Positions 26,238 through 34,727 of a stretch of 64,000 nt of DNA are shown here, one piece after another. The notes below the pieces were generated by a model, which was not told the origin of the DNA, ran no database searches, and was given only the letters and a program-made list of their open reading frames with translations. The translations under genes were made by a program, and so were the position numbers. The DNA comes from Desertivirga arenae. Its GTDB lineage: Bacteria; Bacteroidota; Bacteroidia; Sphingobacteriales; Sphingobacteriaceae. Positions within the stretch are counted from its first letter, which is position 1. Each line of letters opens with the position of its first letter. The DNA lies in NCBI RefSeq assembly GCF_017355785.1, contig NZ_JAFEWE010000003.1:124001-188000 (forward strand), written 5' to 3'.

Positions 26238-27674
26238 ATGACGGACAACAAAGTAGCCCCCCATGGTCAAACGGGTTTCTTCGATGATGTTTGTGCTTTT
26301 TTTGATCGTGCAGCACAATTTACAGATCATCCTAAAGGATTACTAGACCAGATTAAAGCCTGTAACAGTGTTTACAGATTTCGCTTTCCCATTAGAAAGG
26401 GAAACAGTGTAGAGGTGATCGATGCCTGGCGTGTTGAACACTCTCACCACATGTCGCCAACAAAAGGTGGTATCCGCTACAGCGAAATGGTGAACGAAGA
26501 CGAAGTAATGGCACTAGCGGCCCTTATGACTTATAAATGTGCCATCGTTAATGTTCCTTTTGGCGGCGCGAAGGGTGGAATTAAAATAAACCCTAAAAAC
26601 TACTCGCTGGCTGAGTTAGAAAACATCACTCGCCGCTACACAGTAGAGCTAATTAAGAAAAATTTTATTGGACCTGCAATTGATGTTCCCGCTCCAGATT
26701 ATGGCTCAGGTGAACGTGAGATGAGCTGGATTGCTGATACCTATTACACCATGAATCCCGGTCAGCTGGATGCTATGGGATGTGTAACCGGAAAGCCTAT
26801 TGCCTTACATGGAATTCACGGCAGGAGAGAGGCTACAGGAAGAGGAGTTGCCATTGCAACGCGTGAGTGTATGAGTGTGACTGAGGATATGGCGGCACTG
26901 GGTTTAACTCCGGGTCTCGAAGGAAAACGGGTTATTGTACAAGGCTTAGGGAACGTTGGATATCATTCTGCGAAATTCCTCGCCGAATTCGGTGCAATAA
27001 TAGTGGGACTTTGTGAGTATGAAGGTTCTATTTATAATCCCGATGGACTGGATGTAGATGAGGTAGTTGCCCATCGTAAAGAAACCGGGACCATTCTTGG
27101 TTTCCCGGGGGCTTTTAATGAGTTCCGTAACTCAGCTGAGGGCCTGGAACAGGAATGCGATGTACTCGTTCCGGCAGCATTGGAAAACCAGATCACCTTA
27201 AAAAACATTCATAATATTAAAGCGAAAGTGATTGCTGAAGGTGCTAACGGTCCAACTTCACCTGAAGCTGGAAAAATCTTCACTGAAAGAGGAGGTATTA
27301 TTATTCCAGATATGTATTGTAATGCAGGTGGTGTAACCGTTTCGTACTTCGAGTGGCTAAAGAACTTATATCACGTAGCTTTTGGAAGAATGGACAAGCG
27401 TTATGAAGAGAAAGCAAATCTTGAGTTGGTTAATCTTATCGAGAAAATGACGGGCGCTAATCTAACCTGGGATCAGAAAAAACTGGTCGTCAAAGGACCT
27501 AGTGAGCTCGAACTGGTTAACTCGGGCTTGGAGGAAAGCATGGTTAGAGCATACCATGATATAAGAGACATTAAGGTTCAGAACCCAAAAATTGAAGACC
27601 TGCGAACAGCTGCCTTTGTTGGTTCCATTAATAAAGTGGCAATATCTTATATGAATATGGGAATTTGGCCATAA
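26238..27674 (+). CDS. Glu/Leu/Phe/Val dehydrogenase (glutamate dehydrogenase type)
   Basis: A 478-residue enzyme catalysing reversible oxidative deamination, most likely of glutamate to 2-oxoglutarate. [10 protein letters not shown] (about 112) has the catalytic Lys. [20 protein letters not shown] holds the catalytic Asp and following family signature. The NAD(P)-binding motif is [11 protein letters not shown] (about 234). The ANGPTSPEA and [18 protein letters not shown] segments complete the dimerisation/catalytic site. The length fits the hexameric NAD-GDH group rather than short leucine dehydrogenases. A TATCTTTC element at 26177-26184 resembles a -7 box. Confidence 0.92.
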   Translation: MTDNKVAPHGQTGFFDDVCAFFDRAAQFTDHPKGLLDQIKACNSVYRFRFPIRKGNSVEVIDAWRVEHSHHMSPTKGGIRYSEMVNEDEVMALAALMTYKCAIVNVPFGGAKGGIKINPKNYSLAELENITRRYTVELIKKNFIGPAIDVPAPDYGSGEREMSWIADTYYTMNPGQLDAMGCVTGKPIALHGIHGRREATGRGVAIATRECMSVTEDMAALGLTPGLEGKRVIVQGLGNVGYHSAKFLAEFGAIIVGLCEYEGSIYNPDGLDVDEVVAHRKETGTILGFPGAFNEFRNSAEGLEQECDVLVPAALENQITLKNIHNIKAKVIAEGANGPTSPEAGKIFTERGGIIIPDMYCNAGGVTVSYFEWLKNLYHVAFGRMDKRYEEKANLELVNLIEKMTGANLTWDQKKLVVKGPSELELVNSGLEESMVRAYHDIRDIKVQNPKIEDLRTAAFVGSINKVAISYMNMGIWP

Positions 27675-27689
27675 TTCTTCTTAAAATAG

Positions 27690-27721
27690 AAAAAAAGGAG
27701 AGCAGGCAGCTCTCCTTTTTT
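27690..27721. terminator. Bidirectional terminator between GDH and homoserine dehydrogenase
   Basis: The stem GGAGAGC / GCTCTCC (27697-27703 and 27709-27715) has a 5-nt loop and is flanked by A6 and T6, so it can end both convergent transcripts. Confidence 0.9.
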
Positions 27722-27728
27722 ATGGTAT

Positions 27729-28997
27729 TTATAACGCCAAATGTGTCAAAGCTTTAGAACTTTCAAGTTCCAGATGCTCTTCAGAAACTCCAATTTCATG
27801 AGTTACAGGACTTATGTTTCCTATTTCTGCAATGAAAACACCAGCTTGTGTCAATAAATCTTTCTGCTCAGCTAACTTGCTTAAAGAAATTTTCCCAATC
27901 ACATAGTTGAATTTGGGTGAAAAATATCGTTCCGTAACTTCTTCAAACCCTAGCTTTTCAATTAATTGGTCGTCAGAATATCTCAAATAAATATGCAGTG
28001 AATAATCAGACGAAAGCTCCAGGCTTTTTTTCTGGTGATACTTCTTATACTCATAACGGTAATCATACCTTAATGCTGCTATGTCAGAAAGAACAGCAGA
28101 GCCTGTTGGATGACCACCAGCACCTTTCCCGAAAAAGAATTGTTGATCGGCAAAGGCAGCCTGAACAATTACCCCATTATACTCGTTCTCGACGTTATAA
28201 AGAAAATCATCTTGTTTAACCAGCTTTGGAAGCACGTAAAGAACGATCTTTTGTTCTCCAAACTCTAAAGCTGTAGGAACCAGTTTTATCTTAAAATCCT
28301 TCTCTCTTGCAAACTGAATATCCTGGTCCCCCAAATTTTGTATACCAATATTCAACACTTTTTCAGGATCGGCCAGTAAGCCGTAGGCATGCGCAGAAGC
28401 AATAACCAATTTAAATTTAGGATCATAACCGCCAACATCTAAAATTGGGTCTGTTTCAGCAAAACCTAAATCCTGAGCCTGCTTCAGTGCAGTTCCATAA
28501 CTTAAATTTTCATTAAAGATCTTTGAAAGAATGAAATTTGAAGATCCATTGAAAATTCCCCTTAATGAATATAATAACTCATTGTCATAATATTCTTCGA
28601 GATTACGGATTATAGGAATGCTACCACAAACAGCACCTTCATATAGAAATGAAACATTATGCTTTTGTTGTAATTCAACCAGTTCTTCCAGATGATTAGC
28701 AATAAGCTTCTTATTAGCAGAGACTACATTCTTCCCATTTTTCAAAGCTGTAGTAACAATATAATAGGCAGCCTCAGCATCGTTAATCAACTCGACGACA
28801 GTGTTTATTTCTGGATCGTTCAATATTAATTCTCCGTCTGTAGTAAACAGCTCTTCCGGGAGGGTCCTTTTCTTTTCGGGATTCTTAATAGCGATCTTTT
28901 TGATCTCCAGATTCAAGTCTTTTGTCCTGATAATATCGTATAAGCCCTGGCCGACTACCCCAAAGCCAAATAAACCAAGTGTAAGTTTTTTGCTCAT
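27729..28997 (-). CDS. hom: Homoserine dehydrogenase
   Basis: A 422-residue monofunctional enzyme reducing aspartate semialdehyde to homoserine, the branch point to methionine and threonine. The NAD(P)-binding motif GLFGFGVVGQGL is at residues 8-19, ANKKLIANH contains the conserved Lys at about 109, GAVCGSIPIIR starts the catalytic domain, and DVGGYDPKFKLVI holds the catalytic Lys. The C-terminal 90 residues look like an ACT-type regulatory domain (SLHIYLRYSD...). The SAM-I riboswitch and its promoter lie upstream in the same orientation, but 510 nt from the start codon, so SAM control is likely but not certain. Confidence 0.93.
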   Translation of the reverse strand: MSKKLTLGLFGFGVVGQGLYDIIRTKDLNLEIKKIAIKNPEKKRTLPEELFTTDGELILNDPEINTVVELINDAEAAYYIVTTALKNGKNVVSANKKLIANHLEELVELQQKHNVSFLYEGAVCGSIPIIRNLEEYYDNELLYSLRGIFNGSSNFILSKIFNENLSYGTALKQAQDLGFAETDPILDVGGYDPKFKLVIASAHAYGLLADPEKVLNIGIQNLGDQDIQFAREKDFKIKLVPTALEFGEQKIVLYVLPKLVKQDDFLYNVENEYNGVIVQAAFADQQFFFGKGAGGHPTGSAVLSDIAALRYDYRYEYKKYHQKKSLELSSDYSLHIYLRYSDDQLIEKLGFEEVTERYFSPKFNYVIGKISLSKLAEQKDLLTQAGVFIAEIGNISPVTHEIGVSEEHLELESSKALTHLAL

Positions 28998-29378
28998 CTA
29001 AAAATTTATGTTTAATATTTCGTAATCAGACTTAACCTCTTCAAGAAATTTAGCAATCAGTTTGTGAGTGCATTGGTCTCTATAAGTAACCGTCAAGCCC
29101 GTATAATAAATTTATTTGGAATGTAGGGCTCCTTCAATATGCGCAGAAGCGGATGAATAACCCAAACTATATTGTCTGTGCTGCTATTTATTTGTCCGCA
29201 GGTAGGATAGGCGCACTCCAGTTGCCCCTTCGAAGCTTCGCACTGGAATGTAAAAGAAGAATTTTGTTTATAACTATGAATATTCATGGAATATTTGAGT
29301 CGCTCCTTTAAAAAAGGCTTTAAGAAATTAAATGATTTAAAATCAGCAGGAATACTAATTCTTCAGACCTAAAAAAAT
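28998..29378 (-). other. Long untranslated stretch between riboswitch-linked ORF and hom
   Basis: No convincing gene is seen in about 380 bp. Two short open frames (about 29093-29287 and 29320-29508, minus strand) have no recognisable features. A 10-bp palindrome CGAAGCTTCG (29230-29239) inside CCAGT...ACTGG gives a modest hairpin. No U-run terminator was found. It could be an extended leader of hom or the remnant of a lost gene. Confidence 0.5.
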
Positions 29379-29498
29379 TTACTGCATTATCAGAATATGC
29401 CAAAACTCCGTAAGCAGCAATGAGTGATGTGAACCTTTTCTGGGAACAAGCAACGATGATCCCATTAAGGAACCGTAAATTTTGAAATTTTTCATCAT
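29379..29498 (-). CDS. Candidate 39-residue ORF directly after the SAM riboswitch
   Basis: Starting at tandem ATG codons (29498 and 29495), 10 nt past the aptamer's P1 stem, a frame of 39 codons begins MMKNFKIYGSLMGSSL and ends WHILIMQ. It contains four Met besides the start pair but no Met run, and no transmembrane helix is clear. Its placement is where the first gene of a SAM-controlled transcript should be. It may be a regulatory short ORF, a tiny protein, or chance. No homology can be claimed. Confidence 0.35.
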   Translation of the reverse strand: MMKNFKIYGSLMGSSLLVPRKGSHHSLLLTEFWHILIMQ

Positions 29499-29507
29499 GG
29501 TTTAACA

Positions 29508-29618
29508 ATTTATATTTTCCCCAATCACTCGGGAACAGGATTTGGCACCTTTTCTAGTATCTCCCAGTAGGTTGCCAGCGGGTCGCAGAGCCTGATCTCT
29601 CACCGCTTCTTTATAAAT
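29508..29618 (-). ncRNA. SAM-I (S-box) riboswitch aptamer
   Basis: All parts of a SAM-I aptamer can be drawn on the minus strand. P1 is ATTTATA (29612-29618) with TATAAAT (29508-29514). P2 is AGCGG...CCGCT with the GA-rich kink and inner GAG/CTC. The invariant GGCAACC follows. P3 is CTGG/CTAG, then the highly conserved AAAGGTGCCAAATCC. P4 is TTCCC/GGGGAA. SAM binding should lower expression of the downstream methionine-pathway gene. The next large gene in this orientation is hom. Confidence 0.93.
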
Positions 29619-29665
29619 CAAAACCTTTTAAGGGGTGTTTGACAGCCAATATTTCAATCGGCAAG

Positions 29666-29698
29666 CAAATATAATTGCTTTTAGTTTAATCGTACAAA
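29666..29698 (-). promoter_or_regulatory. Promoter of the SAM-riboswitch transcript
   Basis: On the minus strand TTTG (29695-29698), 21 nt, then TATATTTG (29666-29673) match the Bacteroidota housekeeping promoter TTG-N(19-23)-TAnnTTTG. It lies between the stop of the trans-sulfuration gene (29713) and the aptamer, so the riboswitch RNA has its own start. Confidence 0.7.
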
Positions 29699-29712
29699 AA
29701 ATCTTAGTACAA

Positions 29713-30831
29713 TTATTGTAAGGCTTGGTTAAGGTCTTCAATAAGATCTTGAATATTTTCCAGCCCTACTGAAAGTCGTAAGAGATTGAAAGGAGTTTTA
29801 GTATTTGGGCCCTCAACAGATGCCCTGTGTTCGATTAAACTTTCAACCCCACCCAGACTTGTAGCTTGCGTGATTAACTTAAGGGAATTAGCAGCTTTGA
29901 TGGCAGCTTCCTGGCCTCCCTTTAAAGTAAAGCTTAGCATACCACTGAAGCCGGACATCTGAGACCGCGCGATGGCATAAGAGGGGTGATTTATTAACCC
30001 CGGATAAAATACCTTTTCAACCGCCGGATGTTGTTCCAGGAACTGAGCTATTTGAATAGCATTTTCTTCGTGCCCCCGCATTCGGTAGGGCAAGGTCTTC
30101 AAACCGCGAACAGTCATATAACAATCGAAAGGAGAAGGTACAGCACCAGACAGCGTCTGAATACTCTTAATCTTTTCCCACTGTTCATTTACTGTTTTGG
30201 TCACCAGTGCGCCTCCCAGCACATCACTATGGCCGCCAAAATACTTGGTAGAGGAGTACATAACCAGATCTGCTCCCAGATCTAATGGTCTTTGAAAAAC
30301 AGGGGTAGCAAAGGTATTATCACAGCAAACGATGATATGATGCTTCTGAGCCAACTGGCAAATAGATTTTATATCTGAGATTTTAAGTAAAGGATTAGAT
30401 GGAGTTTCTATCCATATCAGCTTTGTCGTACGAGGATTAATGGTTCTTTCAACCAAGTTAAGATCAGACATATCAATAAAGCTGATTTCAAGCGTTCTTG
30501 AGAAAACTTCATTCATTAATGCCTTTAGCCCATGGTACATATCTTCAGGGGCAATGATTTGACTTCCTGGCTCGAGTGACTGAAAAACTGCAGATCCGGC
30601 AGCATTACCTGATGAAAAAGCACAAGCTTCGGCTCCTCCGTCTAATTTTGCCAGCACGTTCTCGAGCGAAAGCCGATTAGGGTTTGCAGCGCGGGTATAA
30701 ATATATCCAGCAGGATAAGAACCGTCTTCGGCACGTTCAAAGGTTGTTGATAGAGTTATAGGCTGAACAACAGCTTTTGTATTTGAATCGGTAGAGTTAC
30801 CGGCGTGAATGGCTAAAGTTTCTATTTTCAT
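29713..30831 (-). CDS. Trans-sulfuration PLP enzyme (cystathionine gamma-synthase/lyase family)
   Basis: A 372-residue Cys/Met-metabolism PLP-dependent enzyme. AIHAGNSTDSNTKAVVQPI near the start, YTRAANPNRLSLE (about 45), CAFSSGNAAGSA, DNTFATPVFQRPLDLGAD, the Schiff-base Lys in YSSTKYFGGHSDVLGG (about 193) and SLGGVESLIEHRAS near the C terminus are all family signatures. It probably makes cystathionine or homocysteine from an activated homoserine, or cleaves cystathionine; the sequence does not decide between these. It lies upstream of the riboswitch in the same orientation as hom, consistent with a methionine locus, but is itself not preceded by a riboswitch. Confidence 0.9.
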   Translation of the reverse strand: MKIETLAIHAGNSTDSNTKAVVQPITLSTTFERAEDGSYPAGYIYTRAANPNRLSLENVLAKLDGGAEACAFSSGNAAGSAVFQSLEPGSQIIAPEDMYHGLKALMNEVFSRTLEISFIDMSDLNLVERTINPRTTKLIWIETPSNPLLKISDIKSICQLAQKHHIIVCCDNTFATPVFQRPLDLGADLVMYSSTKYFGGHSDVLGGALVTKTVNEQWEKIKSIQTLSGAVPSPFDCYMTVRGLKTLPYRMRGHEENAIQIAQFLEQHPAVEKVFYPGLINHPSYAIARSQMSGFSGMLSFTLKGGQEAAIKAANSLKLITQATSLGGVESLIEHRASVEGPNTKTPFNLLRLSVGLENIQDLIEDLNQALQ

Positions 30832-30947
30832 ATTCTGCTTATTTGCAATTATAAGATTTAAGACTTAATGAAAATAGAATTAGGTTGTTTTAAATAACAA
30901 AAACAGCTGATTGAAAAGAACTAAGTCAGGATAAACTGTTTGAACAC

Positions 30948-30975
30948 AAAAAAGGCCCCTTGATAAAGGAGCCTT
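30948..30975 (-). terminator. Terminator of the PH-domain gene
   Basis: AAGGCCCC pairs with GGAGCCTT with one mismatch, followed on the minus strand by six T. It lies 19 bp past the stop of the gene at 30994-31560. Confidence 0.75.
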
Positions 30976-30993
30976 CAAATAGTTTTTTTATGC

Positions 30994-31560
30994 TTACAAC
31001 TTTGATAAGAATTGTTGAGTTACATGACCTAGTTTGATAAGATCATACTCTTTAGACGAGATCGCACCTTTTTCTTTCAATTCATAAACCTGATTCAAGC
31101 TATGTGCTGTAGCATGTTTTTTAACCCGATGCTCGATTGCTTTAGAAAATTCCTCGTGATTAGTAATGAAAGAGTGGTTGAAACCAGAACATTCATCTGC
31201 TCTTCTGCGGGTTCTAACATTACCCATTCTAAAATACTTACTTAGCTTATGGTGCTCTGCTGAAGCCTGGTAAATATCATGAACAGAGATTTCATGTTTT
31301 TTCTTAGAAAAAACTCCTTTTTCCATCACCAGGTGCTGGTCTGTCAAATGCCATTTCTCATTTGCCTTACTGATTGCCCAAATCAATCCCGCTGCAGCGA
31401 TTACTCCTCCAAAAATTTTGAATGTGGTATCATCCTGAAGGAATAATATTAAACCAGCAGCAATTAAACCAGCCGGTGCTGAATAAACGATCCAATGTTT
31501 TTGCGCTGTAATAGTTGGTTCAGGGCGTCTTACTTCTGCCTTTTCTTGTTTTTTACTCAT
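30994..31560 (-). CDS. Bacterial PH domain (YdbS-like) membrane protein with SHOCT tail
   Basis: A 188-residue protein. Two transmembrane segments are seen at about 26-41 and 47-64. A bPH2/YdbS-type PH-like domain follows (WHLTDQHLVMEKGVFSKKKHEISVHDIYQ, about 70-140). A C-terminal SHOCT-type helical hairpin reads LNQVYELKEKGAISSKEYDLIK. The N-terminal 25 residues are charged and cytoplasmic. Such proteins are common but uncharacterised; SHOCT tails are thought to mediate oligomerisation. It is monocistronic, with its own terminator. Confidence 0.8.
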   Translation of the reverse strand: MSKKQEKAEVRRPEPTITAQKHWIVYSAPAGLIAAGLILFLQDDTTFKIFGGVIAAAGLIWAISKANEKWHLTDQHLVMEKGVFSKKKHEISVHDIYQASAEHHKLSKYFRMGNVRTRRRADECSGFNHSFITNHEEFSKAIEHRVKKHATAHSLNQVYELKEKGAISSKEYDLIKLGHVTQQFLSKL

Positions 31561-31793
31561 ACTGAAGGGTAGTTTACTTCCGATGTATACGCAACTTATT
31601 TATTTGGGTTATCATTTTTTTTATTCTATTAATATGAATTAGAATTACCCTACAGGTGAAGATCGATCGCTTAATACAGCGAGTAAAAAAACGTCAACAA
31701 TTATTTACAGCATTTGAAATTAACTTAAGATTAAATCATAGATAACAGGAGAACAGGCTACTCTAAACAAGGAGCAAGCCCGTGATTTACCGG

Positions 31794-31828
31794 GTTATGT
31801 CCGGGTTAGACCCGCGTTATGTCCGGGT
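31794..31828. repeat. Pair of 13-bp direct repeats with internal hairpin in a GC-rich island
   Basis: GTTATGTCCGGGT occurs at 31794-31806 and 31816-31828 (period 22). Between them CGGGT-tag-ACCCG forms a hairpin, and an ACCGGG word precedes. This patch is markedly more GC-rich than the surrounding roughly 400-bp intergenic region (31561-31981), which otherwise shows no gene. Confidence 0.7.
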
Positions 31829-31981
31829 AATATAAGCGTAACTTTAAAAGCTGGGACATCCTAATCTTAATTATCCTTTCTCCTGAGTTAAATTAGAATG
31901 AACATTTGGCCACCTGATATTTTACTTTTCACTCTTCAATTTGTATAGGTTTAAGTTAATTTGCAGACAGAAAACAAGGAA

Positions 31982-32212
31982 ATGAGTAGTGACCCAATGG
32001 CAGACAAGCTTTTTGAAATGAAGCTTAAGGTAATTTTTGAGAAATACGAATGGTTGAGAGAGCAACTTTCCTTCAAAGAATTTAAGGAACTGTTCCCTGT
32101 TACGTTTAAAAAGGGAAGGCCTATGGGTTTGGACAAGCCAGCATTTGATCTTGACAGGGAGATCTTTTTGGAGGTACTAATTGCCTTCAAGCAATCGTAC
32201 CCTCCAAATTGA
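31982..32212 (+). CDS. Small hypothetical protein
   Basis: A 76-residue, charged, mostly helical protein (KLFEMKLKVIFEKYEWLREQLSFKEFKELFP) with no signal peptide or membrane segment. I do not recognise its family. The longest frame uses a TTG at 31961, which is part of TTAATTTG, a near match to a -7 promoter box; ATG 31982 is therefore preferred. It is convergent with the YceI gene, whose stop is only 10 bp away. Confidence 0.55.
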   Translation: MSSDPMADKLFEMKLKVIFEKYEWLREQLSFKEFKELFPVTFKKGRPMGLDKPAFDLDREIFLEVLIAFKQSYPPN

Positions 32213-32221
32213 TCAAATGTT

Positions 32222-32890
32222 TTATTGGATTGCTTTTAGATCAAGCTCAATATTGACTGTTTCTGAAATAAATTTATCACCGAGAGTTTTATCATTTCCA
32301 TAGTTCATTTGCCACTGCCTTCTGTCAATATCAAAGTTGGCTTTAGCTTTTAACGTATTTCCCACTAGTTCCACATTGGCCGGGAAAGTAATATTCTTTG
32401 TAGCATTTTTTAGCGTTAGATTACCACTGATATTAAAATTTGCACCCTTAACAAGAGAGGTGTCTTTTCCATCAGGCTTATAGGGCGAAACCTTTGTGAT
32501 CTCAAATTTGGCAGTTCCAAATTTGTCTGCATCAAAAAAGTCGCCACTTAATAAATGTGGTTTAAGCTTGCTCTGGAACATGTCACCCTTTTCTTCCACT
32601 TCGAGAGACTTAACGTTTATTTCAAATTCACCTCCTGTAATCTCTTGATTTGCAACTGATACATTTCCATAGTTTAATTTAAAAATACCAGGATGACTTT
32701 TACCTATACCATGGCCGGTAAAACGGATCCTTGAAGAAGCAGTATCGATCCTAAAAGTCTCGCCAGTTGAAGTAGCAGCTTGCTGTTCTTCAGATATCTT
32801 GGCATTGTCACCCTTTGGGGCTTGGTTACATGCGGCGAAAAGAACTGCCACCGCAAACGCTAAAACTGAACTTTTAACTCCTTTTTGCAT
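32222..32890 (-). CDS. YceI-family lipoprotein
   Basis: A 222-residue lipoprotein: lipobox LFAAC with Cys21, then a short polar linker, and a YceI lipocalin-like beta-barrel (FRIDTASSRIRFTGHGIGKSHPGIFKL; GGEFEINVKSLEVEEKG; LLSGDFFDADKFGTAKFEITKV; FDIDRRQWQMNYG). YceI proteins bind polyisoprenoid or amphiphilic ligands in the periplasm. It is the last gene of the minus-strand series starting at 37492, with a 97-bp gap before it, so cotranscription is possible. Confidence 0.9.
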   Translation of the reverse strand: MQKGVKSSVLAFAVAVLFAACNQAPKGDNAKISEEQQAATSTGETFRIDTASSRIRFTGHGIGKSHPGIFKLNYGNVSVANQEITGGEFEINVKSLEVEEKGDMFQSKLKPHLLSGDFFDADKFGTAKFEITKVSPYKPDGKDTSLVKGANFNISGNLTLKNATKNITFPANVELVGNTLKAKANFDIDRRQWQMNYGNDKTLGDKFISETVNIELDLKAIQ

Positions 32891-32987
32891 AATATTCTAC
32901 ATTGGGTTAGAACATCTAAACAGAGGGTAAGCCTTAAGTGTTTTACATGTAAGCTTCTCCCAGAAGCAAAAGGAGAAGCTTATTATA

Positions 32988-33434
32988 CTACTTTCTGTTA
33001 AATCTTAAAAGGTACTGATTTGATTCCTTCAAAAGGTTGACATAAAGGGAATCTAAAGATCTAATCTTTGTTTTTTCCAGATTAAAATAGGAAACAGCTT
33101 CATCATTTGACTTTCCGGTCACATCAGCGTTAAACTTGTGCATCCAGTCCGACATCCGGCTATCAGCATCCTCTAACTGCGTCCGTAGCTTATTCATGTT
33201 TTGCTTTTCAACTACAGTGTCGAGACTCGGTAACGTCTCTCTAAGGCTATCTAACTGGTTAACTAACGTATCCAGTCTTCTTTTATTTAAATATGCTTTC
33301 TCGGTATTCACCATCACACTGTCGTGTATGGATACAACTTCGTCTCTAACAGTCTTGTAATCGGGCTCCTGCTTGCATGCAAAAATAATTGTTGCAAAAG
33401 AGCTTATTAAAAATAGACCTGTTTTATTTGTCAT
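32988..33434 (-). CDS. Coiled-coil lipoprotein of unknown function
   Basis: A 148-residue lipoprotein with lipobox TIIFAC (Cys20) followed by an almost entirely helical, charged sequence likely to form coiled coils (about 25-140, for example LNKRRLDTLVNQLDSLRETL). I do not recognise the family beyond similar 'viral A-type inclusion protein' labels given to such Bacteroidota lipoproteins. Its start overlaps the end of the sialidase-fold gene by 11 bp, so the two are translationally coupled. Confidence 0.7.
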   Translation of the reverse strand: MTNKTGLFLISSFATIIFACKQEPDYKTVRDEVVSIHDSVMVNTEKAYLNKRRLDTLVNQLDSLRETLPSLDTVVEKQNMNKLRTQLEDADSRMSDWMHKFNADVTGKSNDEAVSYFNLEKTKIRSLDSLYVNLLKESNQYLLRFNRK

Positions 33435-34725
33435 CTGCCGTTTCTTTGATCGTATAATATATTGTCGGAATTCCTTTGTTTTCTCTTACCCAAGCAATCA
33501 GTGCATTACCGTCTTGAGGGGTAATTACCGCGTGGTGATCTGCGAATGTACCATCTGTAATTGAAACTGACTTCTGAATACTTCCATTTTCAATAAAACT
33601 CAATTGGACTTTCGCGCTTGATGCGCCTTCCTGGTGCGAGGACATGGCAGTACCCTGATGACTAGCCGGACTTGGGGAAGCGTCCGATTCTTCACAAACC
33701 ATTAAAATCTGTTGGCCAAGGGTTGTTAATTGAGGGTGCCTTCCATTTGTACTTAAAGATCTTCGTTTACTAAACGTCCCTCCAGCCGCAGTGCTAAAGA
33801 ATAGTCCTGCCTTACCTTCGGCTGCGCTGAACCAAACTGCACTAACTTTATTAGAGGATACCGCGAGGGATGGCCCTGAATGAGGGCATCCCTCGATCTT
33901 CCAGTTATCATTACTAATTGCCTTTTCCTTGGTAAAGCTTTTACCATTATCAACAGAACTGATGTACACCATGTCTCGAACTTGTGCACCTGCGGTGGTT
34001 GCAGGATATTGGATACTACGGTAGGCAACATGGATATTGCCTTGATTATCAACCATCAAATTAGTACGGCAACATTCACAGGTACTCTTGTTCAGACAAG
34101 AATCGGCTCCAAAGCCTTTTCCTCTCTCTGTCCTGGAAAAAAATAAAGCAGAGCCTTTCTGTGCTTTTCCAAATCTTCCGTCAAGCCAAATTGCCGCTAC
34201 TTCTCCATCCTCTAGCGTTGCAAGATCAAAGAAATTCCTGCCATAGTGATGTGAGGTATCCGAGTGAAGGAACAGTGGTTTAGACCAAGTTTTTCCAGAA
34301 TCATTAGATGTTGAATAATAAATGGCTCCAGCATAAGGGTTCTTCTCCTTTACAAACTTTCGTGCAAATACAGCGATTATGGTACCGTCTTTTTTAAAAG
34401 CCACTTTGGCCATGCTTTCGGGTGAATGAGAACAGCCAATGGAAGAAGTAACAGTGACAGGCGAACCAAACGTTCTTTTAACAGGATCGAAAATTGCATA
34501 TTGAACACGGTTTAAAGAATCAATGGAATCTTTTGCGGTCCAGCAGAGAACGGCCTTTTTATCCGAATTATGGGTTAAGTAAGGACCTACTGCTTCCATA
34601 CCTGCATTTATAGATTGCTCTTTCTTCAGCTCTTTAACTTTATTTACATTTGTACATGAGGTAAATACTATTAAAATATAGGTGGATAAAAGGATTATAC
34701 TATTTATTATAGACTTAAAGTTCAT
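33424..34725 (-). CDS. Sialidase-fold (BNR/Asp-box) lipoprotein with Cys-rich motif
   Basis: A 433-residue lipoprotein (lipobox IVFTSC, Cys24) with a six-bladed beta-propeller pattern. Asp-box copies read STSNDSGKTWSKP and SSVDNGKSFTKE. Cysteines are unusually frequent for this fold: GCSHSPES, CLNKSTCECCRTNL (CxCC) and EGCPHSGPS. A His/Met/Ser segment (ASHQGTAMSSHQ) lies near residue 350. Catalytic Arg triad and Tyr/Glu of true sialidases cannot be confirmed. The gene follows the TonB receptor by 2 bp and overlaps the next gene by 11 bp. A metal-binding or surface-accessory role for the receptor is inferred. Confidence 0.75.
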   Translation of the reverse strand: MNFKSIINSIILLSTYILIVFTSCTNVNKVKELKKEQSINAGMEAVGPYLTHNSDKKAVLCWTAKDSIDSLNRVQYAIFDPVKRTFGSPVTVTSSIGCSHSPESMAKVAFKKDGTIIAVFARKFVKEKNPYAGAIYYSTSNDSGKTWSKPLFLHSDTSHHYGRNFFDLATLEDGEVAAIWLDGRFGKAQKGSALFFSRTERGKGFGADSCLNKSTCECCRTNLMVDNQGNIHVAYRSIQYPATTAGAQVRDMVYISSVDNGKSFTKEKAISNDNWKIEGCPHSGPSLAVSSNKVSAVWFSAAEGKAGLFFSTAAGGTFSKRRSLSTNGRHPQLTTLGQQILMVCEESDASPSPASHQGTAMSSHQEGASSAKVQLSFIENGSIQKSVSITDGTFADHHAVITPQDGNALIAWVRENKGIPTIYYTIKETADDK

Positions 34726-34727
34726 GT

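Noticed and set aside
29093-29508. Two minus-strand frames (29093-29287 and 29320-29508) between the riboswitch and hom
   Set aside because: No signal, domain or sensible composition. One begins at a TTG inside the aptamer's P1 stem. The ATG frame at 29379-29498 was kept instead as a low-confidence candidate.
33424-34725. True sialidase function
   Set aside because: Only Asp-boxes and the propeller pattern are visible. No sialic-acid transport or catabolic gene is nearby, and the Arg triad could not be confirmed, so only the fold is claimed.
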